A DNA stretch of 64,000 nt, from assembly GCA_017484065.1 (NCBI GenBank), contig JAFUTX010000013.1, positions 21,137 to 85,136 on the forward strand, read 5' to 3'. Of the stretch, positions 1 through 8,945 are shown piece after piece. The stretch's first letter is position 1, and each line of letters begins with the position of its first letter. The notes under the pieces were generated by a model, which saw only the letters and a program-made list of their open reading frames with translations, did not search any database and was not told the DNA's origin. The position numbers and the translations under genes are program-made. This stretch comes from Bacilli bacterium (GTDB lineage Bacteria > Bacillota_I > Bacilli_A > RF39 > UBA660).

Positions 1-7
1 GATATAT

Positions 8-616
8 TTAATATCCTGAGGCAAGTGATCCTCCATTACTATTTATAGTATCTTCTAAATTGCTATAACTTATAACATAATAAATACTATTTTGATAACC
101 TGCAGCAAAAACGCTACCATCATCTCCTCTTTTTGCGCAATAATCGTTAAATAGTTCCACAGATTCTCCACCTAAAACATACTGAGACAAAGTTTTAGTT
201 CCTATATTATTAAAACTGAAGTTTTCAACTGTAGGATTCTCATCATTTATATTAAGATTTTTATACCCGTATCCTGAAGTACTTGCAATCCATACACGTT
301 TAGTGTAAGCGTTTCCTTCTTTCACAATTTTTACAGAGCCAACATAACCATCTTTGCCTGATTTTTCATAATATCCAAGTTCATTTAACATATCAAGCGA
401 ATATACAACATTTTTTCCTCTTAAATTTAATTCATTAGCAGCATATGCTAAATCAGCTGCTTTAACCAAACTTTTAGCTTCATCTAATAATGCTTTTTGT
501 CTTGATTTACTAATCATTGGTATAACTGCTACAACAGCAATTAACATAACTATTCCAAGTATTGTAATAACTGCTAATAATTCTACTAGTGTAAAACCTT
601 TTCTATTTTTTATCAT
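8..616 (-). CDS. Type IV pseudopilin-like protein (short form)
   Basis: The protein has about 200 residues and begins with a classical class III prepilin signal: a basic leader, then GFTLVELLAV with Glu5, and a hydrophobic helix. The start is placed at 616 because GGAGG lies 8 nt upstream; the open frame reaches 637. The region after the helix (EAKSLVKAADLAYAANE) matches the two larger pseudopilins at 2413 and 5943. This copy stops after the pilin module and lacks their C-terminal lectin-like domain. It is the last gene seen in the Tad-type operon and is presumably processed by a prepilin peptidase that is not in the window. It is probably a minor pilin; the exact role is unknown. Confidence 0.85.
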   Translation of the reverse strand: MIKNRKGFTLVELLAVITILGIVMLIAVVAVIPMISKSRQKALLDEAKSLVKAADLAYAANELNLRGKNVVYSLDMLNELGYYEKSGKDGYVGSVKIVKEGNAYTKRVWIASTSGYGYKNLNINDENPTVENFSFNNIGTKTLSQYVLGGESVELFNDYCAKRGDDGSVFAAGYQNSIYYVISYSNLEDTINSNGGSLASGY

Positions 617-679
617 TTTTACTTTCCTCCATATCATAAAAATATCATATTATTAAATATATAACAATATTTTTTTTCT

Positions 680-1381
680 TTAACTATTTAGAAAATTAAT
701 TATTACTGGTGCTAAAATCAATAATAGCATTAATGGTACAAAGAATAATACTGATATTGCACTAATCTTTGTAGGAAGTTTGGCTATTCTTGCTCTAACA
801 TCAAGAAGTTGTTTTTCTCTTAAATAATCTATTTGGTTATATAATGAATCAATAATACTATTACCAAATATTGTTGATTGAGTAATATTTAGAATTGTAT
901 TATTAATAGTTTCACTAGGAATTCTTACTTTCATTGCTTCTAAGCTTTCAGTTAAGCTTTTACCAAGTTTTACTTCATCTAAAGTTTTTTGAAATTCAGC
1001 AGACATTTCACTATCAATATTACTACAAGTTAGGTCTAGTGCACCTTTTAAATTCCTACCGCTTTCAAGAGTTAATGCTAAAACTTCAAAAAAGAATAAA
1101 GCTTCTACTTCTAACTTTTTGCCTCTCTTTTTTATTTGCCAATCTAAAACTAGATATTCACTTAAAATGTAAAATAACAAAGTAATAATTGGTGCTAAAA
1201 AGAAGCCATACTTATTTGTAACCATAATAATAAAGAAGATAAATAAACTAATAAGTAATCTAGTATTTAATAAATCTATAGCATTATATTTACAATAAAC
1301 TCCTAATAGTTTAATTTTGTTACTTATTTTCTCAATAGTCTTTTCACGATATATTTTTAAAATTATACTATTTTGTTTCAT
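680..1381 (-). CDS. tadC: TadC-like type II/IV secretion F-domain membrane protein
   Basis: This 233-residue integral membrane protein resembles the GspF/TadC platform family. It has two hydrophobic stretches near residues 45-75, a cytoplasmic alpha-helical F domain (residues about 90-190, including LTLESGRNLKGAL), and a C-terminal hydrophobic anchor. TadB and TadC form the inner-membrane platform on which the CpaF ATPase acts to assemble Flp pili. The start codon touches the stop of the upstream tadB-like gene, indicating translational coupling. TadC rather than TadB is inferred from gene order and shorter length. Confidence 0.8.
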   Translation of the reverse strand: MKQNSIILKIYREKTIEKISNKIKLLGVYCKYNAIDLLNTRLLISLFIFFIIMVTNKYGFFLAPIITLLFYILSEYLVLDWQIKKRGKKLEVEALFFFEVLALTLESGRNLKGALDLTCSNIDSEMSAEFQKTLDEVKLGKSLTESLEAMKVRIPSETINNTILNITQSTIFGNSIIDSLYNQIDYLREKQLLDVRARIAKLPTKISAISVLFFVPLMLLLILAPVIINFLNS

Positions 1382-2391
1382 TAAAATTCCACCTTTAATA
1401 CCTTTCTAATTATAAGTACATATGCAATATAAATACTTAGAATTAATATAGCTGCTATGTAACCCAATGTTGTCGTATATAAAGGTTTAAAATAACTTGG
1501 ATTTAACAAAACTATTATAAATGTAAATATAAAAGGTAAACTTATTAATATTCGATATACAAATACACTTGATGCTGTTAAACTATTTAACTCATTTTGC
1601 AACTTTTTCTTATCAAAGAATGATTTTTCTATCATTGAAAATACCTTAACTATATTACCACCAGTTTTATTAAGTAGTGATAAGGATGATGTTATATACT
1701 TTGCGTCTTCTAGCTTTACCCTTTCATAAAAACGATTAAATACTACATCAATACTTAATCCATATGTAATATCTAAATATATCTTTTTAAATTCATCACT
1801 AATTGGGCCATCTAATTCATCTTTAACTATTTCTATCGCTTGCATAATATTACGTCCAGATTTAAAGGCATTATTCATAATTATAATAGCTTTAAGTAAA
1901 TCATCTGCTACTTGTTTACGTTTCTTTTGAAATTGAATATTAAGAGCAATATCAGGTAAAAAGAAGCCAATTATAAAAGTTAACATTAATGAAAATATAT
2001 TTAAATTTGTATATTGAAACATTATTGTAATTATATTAAGAATAGTAAAAATAAAAGCAAGAAGAAATTTCATTGAAACATAATCAATACCATCTTTAAA
2101 TTCTTTTTCATCATAAGTAATATGTTTCTCATAACGTTTGCCAAAATTAGATAGTACTATAGAATGTTTTAATATATTAGAATTAGCTCGTATAATTCTC
2201 CACATTAAATCATACATTCTATCAAAATAAGATTTTTCATTATCTTTAATACTAGTTAAAGCAAACTTAGATATTCTTTTTTCAAATCTCATTGAAGTAG
2301 AAAGTCTTAGAAAAAAGACTATTAAGAATAATAATATAACAATAGATATAATTTGTACTATCAAGACTTCCCATATTATTTCTTCTTGCAT
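1381..2391 (-). CDS. tadB: TadB-like type II/IV secretion F-domain membrane protein
   Basis: This is a 336-residue membrane protein with an N-terminal hydrophobic helix, a pair of helices near residues 105-150, a T2SSF-type cytoplasmic domain (AIIIMNNAFKSGRNIMQAIE and SLLNKTGGNIVKVF), and two C-terminal transmembrane helices. It fits the TadB half of a Tad pilus platform. It follows a pseudopilin gene and is directly coupled to the tadC-like gene. The pair is recognised from domain layout, hydrophobicity and context with CpaF and CpaE. Confidence 0.82.
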   Translation of the reverse strand: MQEEIIWEVLIVQIISIVILLFLIVFFLRLSTSMRFEKRISKFALTSIKDNEKSYFDRMYDLMWRIIRANSNILKHSIVLSNFGKRYEKHITYDEKEFKDGIDYVSMKFLLAFIFTILNIITIMFQYTNLNIFSLMLTFIIGFFLPDIALNIQFQKKRKQVADDLLKAIIIMNNAFKSGRNIMQAIEIVKDELDGPISDEFKKIYLDITYGLSIDVVFNRFYERVKLEDAKYITSSLSLLNKTGGNIVKVFSMIEKSFFDKKKLQNELNSLTASSVFVYRILISLPFIFTFIIVLLNPSYFKPLYTTTLGYIAAILILSIYIAYVLIIRKVLKVEF

Positions 2392-2412
2392 AGTTTACCT
2401 CCTTTTTATTCT

Positions 2413-3789
2413 TTATATTGATAATTGATATGGATTAGTAGATGTTCCTGCTCCTCCAGTTATTTTAACATTTGATTTTAAATACAAAACAGGACGAACA
2501 CCTTTATCTTGACTTGATGTAGTATCTACAACATATCCATTTGAATTTATATAAACAGTCCAGCTAGAAGAATCGTGTGCTTTAGTTAACGTCCATTGGC
2601 TGTTACTAGTGTCAATCAACCAATCTTCTGTATAACAATCATTATAATTAGATAGTGCTTTAGTAAGACATGAAGCCCTTAATGAACCGCCAACGGCAAA
2701 TCCATAATCACTTGGATATAGTAATCCAACAAAAGAACTATAGCTTGATTGCCTATTACTATATGTTTTATTACTTCTTTCTGCTTGATACCATTGGCTA
2801 GCATTTATACTTTCCACATAATCATTATTCTCTTCAGTTGTTGATGAATATCCTCCTAAATAATACATTGCTTTATCAATTAAATTTTTATTATTTAAAG
2901 AATTATAATACTCATTATTTAAATAATTATATAGTGACGAAGATTGCCAAGCAGTATCTCCCAGATTCCATTTCATTTCTCCCAAACTACTATTTAAAAT
3001 TATTTTCATTCTTTTTTCTTTAGTGCCATTACCATCATCTACATTATTCATAACACCAATAATACGCCATAACTCTCCATTAAATGATACATAATTATTA
3101 GGATTAGCTCCAATATATCTTAAGTTGTTATCACTTGTTCCATCGTAAGCTAATGATGTGTCTCCTTTTTCATATAATCTTGTTATAACCTCTGTAGCTT
3201 GATCCCAAAATACTCCATCATCATCTAGAGGTCTTTCTTCATCTTCACTTTCATAACCATAATTATAAAATGCTATTAAATTAACACCACTAGCAATGCT
3301 GCCATTTGTACTTATAACTTCACCATTTAAATCTTCATCAGAATAAACTTGATCACATAAACATGTTGATATACCAGCAGGCTTATCACTTGAGAAAGTT
3401 GGGTTCTCATCATTTATATTAACCATTCCAGAATTGCCAATACTACCATCTTTATTAGCGATTACATATTTCTTTATTAATTTTCCATTTTGTTTAGTTA
3501 ATAGTACGCTACCTTCATAACCATCAGAAACACCTTTTTCATAGTAACCGTTTTGTTTTAAATATTCCATAGATACACAAACACTATCATTATTTATCAT
3601 GTTACCTTGATTAGCAGCATATGCTACTTCCGCTGACTTAACTAACGTTTTACCTTCATCAACAAGGGCTTTATTTTTACTTTTTCGCATAGTAGGAAGT
3701 ATTGCTACTACAGCAATTAGCATAATTATTCCAAGTATTGCAATTACTGCTAATAATTCTACTAATGTAAAACCTTTTTGTTTTTTCAT
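2413..3789 (-). CDS. Pseudopilin fused to C-type-lectin-like (DUF6273-like) domain, copy A
   Basis: The start is set at 3789, where AGGAGG lies 5 nt upstream; the open frame reaches back into cpaF. Residues 1-35 are a type IV prepilin signal (KGFTLVELLAV). Residues about 35-150 are a pilin-like head, and roughly residues 190-458 form a domain opening with NLRYIGANPNNYVSF and LWRIIGVMNN and ending with QWTLT, GVRPVLYLKS. The same domain occurs in six other proteins in the window. It resembles DUF6273/formylglycine-enzyme-like C-type lectin folds, so a ligand-binding pilus tip or minor pilin is likely. The C-terminal variable stretch is AT-rich here, unlike those at 11847, 15011 and 15978. Confidence 0.82.
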   Translation of the reverse strand: MKKQKGFTLVELLAVIAILGIIMLIAVVAILPTMRKSKNKALVDEGKTLVKSAEVAYAANQGNMINNDSVCVSMEYLKQNGYYEKGVSDGYEGSVLLTKQNGKLIKKYVIANKDGSIGNSGMVNINDENPTFSSDKPAGISTCLCDQVYSDEDLNGEVISTNGSIASGVNLIAFYNYGYESEDEERPLDDDGVFWDQATEVITRLYEKGDTSLAYDGTSDNNLRYIGANPNNYVSFNGELWRIIGVMNNVDDGNGTKEKRMKIILNSSLGEMKWNLGDTAWQSSSLYNYLNNEYYNSLNNKNLIDKAMYYLGGYSSTTEENNDYVESINASQWYQAERSNKTYSNRQSSYSSFVGLLYPSDYGFAVGGSLRASCLTKALSNYNDCYTEDWLIDTSNSQWTLTKAHDSSSWTVYINSNGYVVDTTSSQDKGVRPVLYLKSNVKITGGAGTSTNPYQLSI

Positions 3790-3799
3790 ATTTTGCCTC

Positions 3800-5131
3800 C
3801 TATTTTTGGAATATATCATCGACATCAGTTATACCTTTACTGACAATTTTCTTATAAACTTTTGGTACATAATCATAAAGAATATATTCACCATCTACTT
3901 CGCCATTTTCGGTTAAACCTTTTTGTTTAAATGCAAATATTTCTTTTAGTTCAATATTATAGTCTTCTTTAATTCTTGTTAATTCACAAATACTAGTTAC
4001 TTTTCTCTTACCATCGCTCATACGATCGATATTTACAACTATATCTAAAGCATTAAAGATGTATTCTCTTACCGCCTTAATTGGAATATCAATCCCACTC
4101 ATTAAAACCATCGTTTCAAGTCTATGTAAGGCATCTTCAGGGCCATTAGCATGGAGTGTAGTTAGAGACCCATCATGACCTGTATTCATTGCTTGTAACA
4201 TATCAAATGCTTCTTTACCACGAACTTCTCCAACAATTATTCTATCTGGTCTCATACGAAGAGAATTAATAACTAAATCTCTTATAGTTACTTCTCCTTC
4301 ACTTTCATAATTCATCATTCTTGTTTCCAAACTTATAACATGTCCTTGATTTAACTTTAATTCAGCAGCATCTTCAATTGTTATAATACGTTCATCATGA
4401 TTAATAAACGAACTCAAAACATTTAATAATGTAGTTTTACCACTACCAGTACCACCGCAGACTAAGATGTTTAATTTAGCTTCTACTGCCGCTTTTAAAA
4501 ATCTAGCCATATATGGAGTCATTGACCCAATTCTAATAAATTCATCAATATCTGCCATGCTTTCTTTAAACTTACGAATAGTTACAACTGGTCCTTTAGT
4601 AGATAATGGTGGTATAACTGCATTAATACGACTACCATTTTCTAATCTAGAATCTACCATTGGATTAGAAGCATCAATAGTTCTACCCATTGGTTGAATC
4701 ATTCTTTGTACAGTTCTAATAATGTGTTCATCATTAATAAAACTAATGCTATCATCTTTAATTATTTGGCCATCTATTTCGATATAAACCTCTTTAGGAG
4801 AATTAACCATTATTTCAGTTACATTCTTATCTTCTAATAACTCTGATATTGGTCCATAACCATTTATCTCATTATCAATTAAATTAAATAAATGACTTCT
4901 CTCTAAATTAGTTAAATCGTAACCTTCAATAGTAGCATCAATCTCATCATTAATCCATTCGTTAAGCAGTTTATCTTGAGGCATTTCTTTGTCAATTAGA
5001 TTTTCTACTATTTTAGTTCTTAAATTATCTAATAGTTTTTTATCGGGAAATATATCGTAATCAGAAACAGAAGTTATATTATGAGTTTTATGTTCTATTT
5101 CAAATGCTTTACTAAGTCCACCTCTACTCAT
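3800..5131 (-). CDS. cpaF: CpaF/TadA-family pilus assembly ATPase
   Basis: This 443-residue hexameric secretion ATPase powers Flp/Tad pilus assembly from the cytoplasmic side. The N-terminal domain (about 1-190) is typical of CpaF. Walker [10 protein letters not shown] lies near residue 225, followed by an Asp box ([12 protein letters not shown]), Walker B ([20 protein letters not shown]) and a His box ([12 protein letters not shown]). The start overlaps the end of the CpaE-like gene by 8 bp and has AGGAGG upstream. Length and motifs match the family well. Confidence 0.95.
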   Translation of the reverse strand: MSRGGLSKAFEIEHKTHNITSVSDYDIFPDKKLLDNLRTKIVENLIDKEMPQDKLLNEWINDEIDATIEGYDLTNLERSHLFNLIDNEINGYGPISELLEDKNVTEIMVNSPKEVYIEIDGQIIKDDSISFINDEHIIRTVQRMIQPMGRTIDASNPMVDSRLENGSRINAVIPPLSTKGPVVTIRKFKESMADIDEFIRIGSMTPYMARFLKAAVEAKLNILVCGGTGSGKTTLLNVLSSFINHDERIITIEDAAELKLNQGHVISLETRMMNYESEGEVTIRDLVINSLRMRPDRIIVGEVRGKEAFDMLQAMNTGHDGSLTTLHANGPEDALHRLETMVLMSGIDIPIKAVREYIFNALDIVVNIDRMSDGKRKVTSICELTRIKEDYNIELKEIFAFKQKGLTENGEVDGEYILYDYVPKVYKKIVSKGITDVDDIFQK

Positions 5132-5924
5132 TTTTATCCTCCTTTGTTTCTTTATTTATCTCTTCTTCAGTATCTTTTAACAAATCTTTAGCTATTAACA
5201 TAAATGTATGATAATCTTTATTAAATACATTAGGCATCTTTTTATCTAAAGTTATTATCTTACCATCCATTACATAAGTATCTATTTCTTTGATAAAGAA
5301 ATTACTAGTTAATGTATAATCGATATTAGCTTTTAAAATATTTTTAATATCATACATTGAGAAATATTTTTTATATGGATCTCTACTATTATTAAGTAAC
5401 ACTTTGTAATTAGTCTCACCAATATCTTTAAAGATACTAATTAATGAACGCATATTTTTAATATCTAATGGATCATTAGTAACCATAAATAAAATATTAT
5501 CTACTTGATCAAGAGTTAAAATATTAAATTCATTGATAAAATGATTAGTATCAATTAAAACAACATCATACATATATTTAGCTTTATCAATAACTATTTC
5601 TGCATACTTACTATCTATTTTCATACCTTGTCTAGGATCTTTTGGACTAGGCAAAATATCGATATAATCATCAAAATGTGTTACATATTCTTTAAAATCA
5701 TGATAACGATTATTAGTATAATCATCAACAAAGTTATAGATATTCTTTTCAAATGGTTTATTAAGTGCTAAAGCTATACCTCCACCCGAAAAATCTAAAT
5801 CAATAATTAATACTTTTTTTTCCAAAGACTCAAATATTCCAGCTAAATTGATAGCAGTAATCGTTTTACCTACTCCACCTTTAGCTGAAAATATACACAT
5901 TGTTTTACCTTTTATTCTTTTCAT
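5124..5924 (-). CDS. cpaE: CpaE-like MinD/ParA-family ATPase
   Basis: The protein has 266 residues and a deviant Walker A motif, SAKGGVGKT, at about residues 14-22, then LIIDLDFSGGG and VLIDTNHF. It is a P-loop ATPase of the MinD/ParA/CpaE group, which positions or licenses Tad pilus machines. The usual N-terminal receiver-like domain of long CpaE proteins is absent, as in many Firmicutes. It sits directly upstream of cpaF and overlaps it, which supports the pilus role over plasmid or chromosome partitioning. Confidence 0.85.
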   Translation of the reverse strand: MKRIKGKTMCIFSAKGGVGKTITAINLAGIFESLEKKVLIIDLDFSGGGIALALNKPFEKNIYNFVDDYTNNRYHDFKEYVTHFDDYIDILPSPKDPRQGMKIDSKYAEIVIDKAKYMYDVVLIDTNHFINEFNILTLDQVDNILFMVTNDPLDIKNMRSLISIFKDIGETNYKVLLNNSRDPYKKYFSMYDIKNILKANIDYTLTSNFFIKEIDTYVMDGKIITLDKKMPNVFNKDYHTFMLIAKDLLKDTEEEINKETKEDKNE

Positions 5925-5942
5925 TTCATCACCTTTTATTCT

Positions 5943-7457
5943 TTATATTGATAATTGATATGGTTGTGAACTTGTACCTTGCCCACTAATTATTTTTACA
6001 TTAGATTTTAAATACAATACTGGATATATATTATAATTATAAACAGAATCATAAGAATCAACATTATAAAATATTGCAATAACTCCATCATCATTAGAAC
6101 TAGGTGTCATTGTCCATTGATTATATTTGATCCATTTATTATTCAAACAAGATGAATAAGCGCTATCATTCCATTCATATAATGATGAGGTTGAACACGC
6201 TGAACTATTTATTGCAGAGTAACCATAATCACTTGGATATATTAGTCCTACATAACCAGTCCAGCTAGTTGGATTACCATTATATGTGTTACCACTTCTT
6301 TCTGATTGATACCAATTAGATCTAGACATAGTTTTGTAGTCAGTAGAAGAACTAGACGTATAGCCGCCTAAATAATAAGTTGCCTTATCTATATAATTTC
6401 TATATTGAGAAAATAACCCATGTACTTTTTTTGAGTGTTCTTGATATTCAAAACTAAAATAATTCCATCTTGGTGTCCAAGAATTTTCCCCTTTATAAAG
6501 ATCTCCAAATGCCATAAAATCGGCAGTGCCACTTTCATAATATAAATCCATTAATCTCTGAGTAGTTGACCCAACCCAATTATTACCATATTTCTCATTT
6601 TCTACACATGCACATTGAGAACAAGTCGTCTTCGTACATTCGTGATTCCACACCATATCGCCAATAGGTACATCTTTAATTAATTTAACTCTTGTTTCAC
6701 CAGCACTACTACTTGTTGATGATCCTTTAACATTATTCATAACCCCAATAATACGCCATAATTCATTATTAAATGATACATAGTTATTAGGAGTTGCTCC
6801 TATATATCTTAGGTTATTATCACTTGTTCCATCATAAATAAGCGAAGTATCTCCTTTTTTATTCAGATTAGTAATATAATTTGAGGCTATAGTATTATCT
6901 ATTATAGAACCATCACTATTATAAGCAATATTATAAAAAGCCACTTGGTTAACTCCACTAGCAATGCTCCCATTTGTACTTTTAACTTCACCATTTAAAT
7001 CGTCAGTTTTACTTACTTGATTACATAAACAATTTGAGATATTTTCACTTTTTGAAAAACTAAATGTAGGGTTTGTATCACTATAATCAACCATACTTGA
7101 TGAACCAATGCTACCTTCCTTATTTGATATAGCATATTTCTTAATTAGTTTACCATTTTGGTTAGTTAAGAGTACACTGCCTTCGTAACCATCAGAAATT
7201 CCTTTTTCATAATAACCATTCTGTTTTAAGTATTCCATTGATATACATACGCTTTCATTATCAAGCATATTGCCTTGATTAGCAGCGTAAGCAACCTCTG
7301 CTGATTTAACTAATGATTTACCTTCGTCTGTTAATGCATTGTTTTTTGCTTTTTGATTAGTAGGTAATACCGCTATTACAGCAATTAATATTATAACAGC
7401 AAGTATTGTAATAACCGCTAATAATTCAACTAATGTAAATCCATTTCTTTTTTTCAT
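5943..7457 (-). CDS. Pseudopilin fused to C-type-lectin-like (DUF6273-like) domain, copy B
   Basis: The 504-residue protein has the architecture of the gene at 2413: prepilin signal (NGFTLVELLAV), pilin head with a near-identical SAEVAYAANQGNM segment, then the lectin-like domain from about residue 215 (NLRYIGATPNNYV, LWRIIGVMNN) to the end (PVLYLKSNVKI). A Cys-rich insert near residues 270-285 (CTKTTCSQCAC) is specific to this copy. It lies between the TadE/F-like genes and cpaE, inside the pilus operon. It is probably a second adhesive minor pilin derived from a duplication. Confidence 0.82.
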   Translation of the reverse strand: MKKRNGFTLVELLAVITILAVIILIAVIAVLPTNQKAKNNALTDEGKSLVKSAEVAYAANQGNMLDNESVCISMEYLKQNGYYEKGISDGYEGSVLLTNQNGKLIKKYAISNKEGSIGSSSMVDYSDTNPTFSFSKSENISNCLCNQVSKTDDLNGEVKSTNGSIASGVNQVAFYNIAYNSDGSIIDNTIASNYITNLNKKGDTSLIYDGTSDNNLRYIGATPNNYVSFNNELWRIIGVMNNVKGSSTSSSAGETRVKLIKDVPIGDMVWNHECTKTTCSQCACVENEKYGNNWVGSTTQRLMDLYYESGTADFMAFGDLYKGENSWTPRWNYFSFEYQEHSKKVHGLFSQYRNYIDKATYYLGGYTSSSSTDYKTMSRSNWYQSERSGNTYNGNPTSWTGYVGLIYPSDYGYSAINSSACSTSSLYEWNDSAYSSCLNNKWIKYNQWTMTPSSNDDGVIAIFYNVDSYDSVYNYNIYPVLYLKSNVKIISGQGTSSQPYQLSI

Positions 7458-7465
7458 CCTATCAC

Positions 7466-7846
7466 CTAATCTTTGTTAAATATAAATTTATCTTCTTGCT
7501 TTTCTCCAATCATATTTATTTTTATTTCATATTTTTTTAGCCCAATAATTGTCCCAAAAATACTATCTATTTCATAATCATTTTTTATAGCTATTTTATT
7601 ATCAGACACTCTTATCTGTAACTTAGATGTATCTATATCATTCTTTTGATATAGCTTACTTATCTTATCATTGATAGCACTATCAAATCTTTCATCATAA
7701 ACGCTCCTAATTATTGTTTTAGTAGTGCTGTTAAGCTTTGTATTTTCTTTGATAATTAACCCCGTATCAACTATAAAAGCCAGTAACATAACAAATAATG
7801 GAATTAATATTATAAAAAACACTAATGTTTGTCCCTTATTATTCAT
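7466..7846 (-). CDS. TadE/TadF-like pseudopilin
   Basis: This 126-residue protein has an N-terminal NNKGQTLVFFIILIPLFVML segment, a short basic leader and a hydrophobic helix of the TadE/TadF type with Gly-Gln at the presumed cleavage site. A small extracytoplasmic domain follows. Its start overlaps the end of the neighbouring TadE-like gene by 8 bp. It probably acts as a minor pseudopilin of the Tad machine. The Glu5 of canonical pilins is replaced, as often seen in TadF-like proteins. Confidence 0.72.
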   Translation of the reverse strand: MNNKGQTLVFFIILIPLFVMLLAFIVDTGLIIKENTKLNSTTKTIIRSVYDERFDSAINDKISKLYQKNDIDTSKLQIRVSDNKIAIKNDYEIDSIFGTIIGLKKYEIKINMIGEKQEDKFIFNKD

Positions 7847-8186
7847 AAGGTATCACCCGATCAACTTCAATTTTATAATCGCTTCCTAATATCAAATTAA
7901 GACCTGGAGTAATAATATCTAATTGTTTTTCTAATTTAAAAACAACATATTCATTATTACTATTACTTACTTTAAGCTCAACATCCTTGTTATTTAAACT
8001 TACCTTCTTAGTTATTTCATCATAACTTTTATTGCTTTCATAATCAGTTACAACCTCATCCATAATACTTTCTAAATTATTTTGATTATACATAATTTTA
8101 CCTATGTCAATTCCACATAATAAAAGCATTACAAACACTGGTAAGATAATAACAAACTCAACTAATGCTTGCCCTTTTTTATTCAT
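7839..8186 (-). CDS. tadE: TadE-like pseudopilin
   Basis: The protein has 115 residues and starts with NKKGQALVEFVIILPVFVML, the TadE signature with Gly-Gln-Ala-Leu-Val-Glu. A small soluble domain follows. It lies second in the operon after the Flp pilin and overlaps the next TadE/F-like gene. TadE and TadF are processed by the prepilin peptidase and are needed for Flp pilus assembly. Confidence 0.8.
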   Translation of the reverse strand: MNKKGQALVEFVIILPVFVMLLLCGIDIGKIMYNQNNLESIMDEVVTDYESNKSYDEITKKVSLNNKDVELKVSNSNNEYVVFKLEKQLDIITPGLNLILGSDYKIEVDRVIPYE

Positions 8187-8197
8187 GTTTCTTCACC

Positions 8198-8428
8198 TTA
8201 TTTTAATAATTCATCTAATTCTTTTTCTTTTTTGCTTTGACAAGTAGCTTTGCCTACTTCTTTCCCTTCAACATATTCTTTGCCAACTAAACTGCAACTA
8301 GTCTTTGTGATAGCATCTTTAAGATAACCACCAAAGTAATTAACTAAAGATATAGCTATAACACTAATTACAGCTATAATAAGAACATATTCAACTAGAG
8401 CTTGACCATGATTATTTAGTCTTTTCAT
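8198..8428 (-). CDS. flp: Flp-type major pilin
   Basis: This small pilin has about 76 residues with NNHGQALVEYVLIIAVISVI, a typical Flp processing site (G^QALVEY) and helix, then a short tail with two Cys (TSCSLVG, KATCQSK) that could form a disulfide. The ATG at 8428 is preferred to a GTG at 8437, because GAGGG sits at good spacing from it. It is the first gene of the leftward pilus operon, as expected for the most abundant subunit. Confidence 0.85.
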   Translation of the reverse strand: MKRLNNHGQALVEYVLIIAVISVIAISLVNYFGGYLKDAITKTSCSLVGKEYVEGKEVGKATCQSKKEKELDELLK

Positions 8429-8451
8429 ATATAACACCCTCTACTATAATA

Positions 8452-8480
8452 ATGATAAACTAAAGTTAGAAATAAGTCAA
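8452..8480 (-). promoter_or_regulatory. Sigma-A-type promoter of the Tad/Flp operon
   Basis: On the minus strand, TTGACT (8475-8480) and TATCAT (8452-8457) are separated by 17 nt, just upstream of the Flp pilin start. No other strong promoter was noticed between 8.4 kb and the window start, so one long pilus transcript is likely. Confidence 0.65.
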
Positions 8481-8501
8481 TTTAGAATGATAATAAATGT
8501 C

Positions 8502-8540
8502 AAAAAAATACAACCTATATTTTATTAGATTGTATCTTTT
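8502..8540 (-). terminator. Probable terminator after the Rpn fragment
   Basis: On the minus strand the inverted repeat ATACAA/TTGTAT (8530-8535 with 8508-8513) is followed by a run of seven T. It overlaps the 3' end of the fragment at 8515. Confidence 0.5.
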
Positions 8541-8904
8541 TAACTTCTTCAATTGATAAGCCAGTAGTTTTTGATATTAATTCGATATTGATATTTTCTT
8601 TTATTAAATTTTTAGCAATTTCAATATTGCGTTGTTCAATTCCTTGCTCAATACCTTGTTCTTTAGCTTCTTCTAGTTCAGTATTATGAATTATTTCTCT
8701 TTCTTCTTCTTCTGTCATATATATTCTAAATGCTGGATCTTTATTAATATTAGTCATTATTTCCATAAATTTATGGACCTCCTTATCGACTTTAGAAAAC
8801 TTAGTTAACTCTTCTTTATTTAATCCAAGCATAACTAATAATTTGTTTTCTATTGCTTTCTTATCTTGACTATACCGCAATATACTGACAAAGTCAATAA
8901 ACAA
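8515..8904 (-). pseudogene. 3' fragment of an Rpn/PD-(D/E)XK nuclease-transposase gene
   Basis: Residues from about YSQDKKAIENKLL onward repeat the C-terminal third of the adjacent gene at 8920. About 240 bp (8640-8877 against 9040-9278) are almost identical at the DNA level. Only the last 35 residues differ. The first residues (MFIDFVSILR) have no counterpart and no convincing ribosome binding site, and the nuclease core is missing. It looks like the truncated remnant of a tandem duplication. It could still be a short C-terminal coiled-coil peptide, but a pseudogene is more likely. Confidence 0.75.
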
Positions 8905-8945
8905 AAAAAGATAACAAGCTTATAAAGCTTCTTGTATCTTTTTAA
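8903..8945 (-). terminator. Hairpin terminator after the Rpn-family gene
   Basis: On the minus strand, AAAGATACAAG pairs imperfectly with CTTGTTATCTTT around GAAGCTTTATAA, followed by a T run. The hairpin overlaps the stop of the gene at 8920. Confidence 0.65.
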
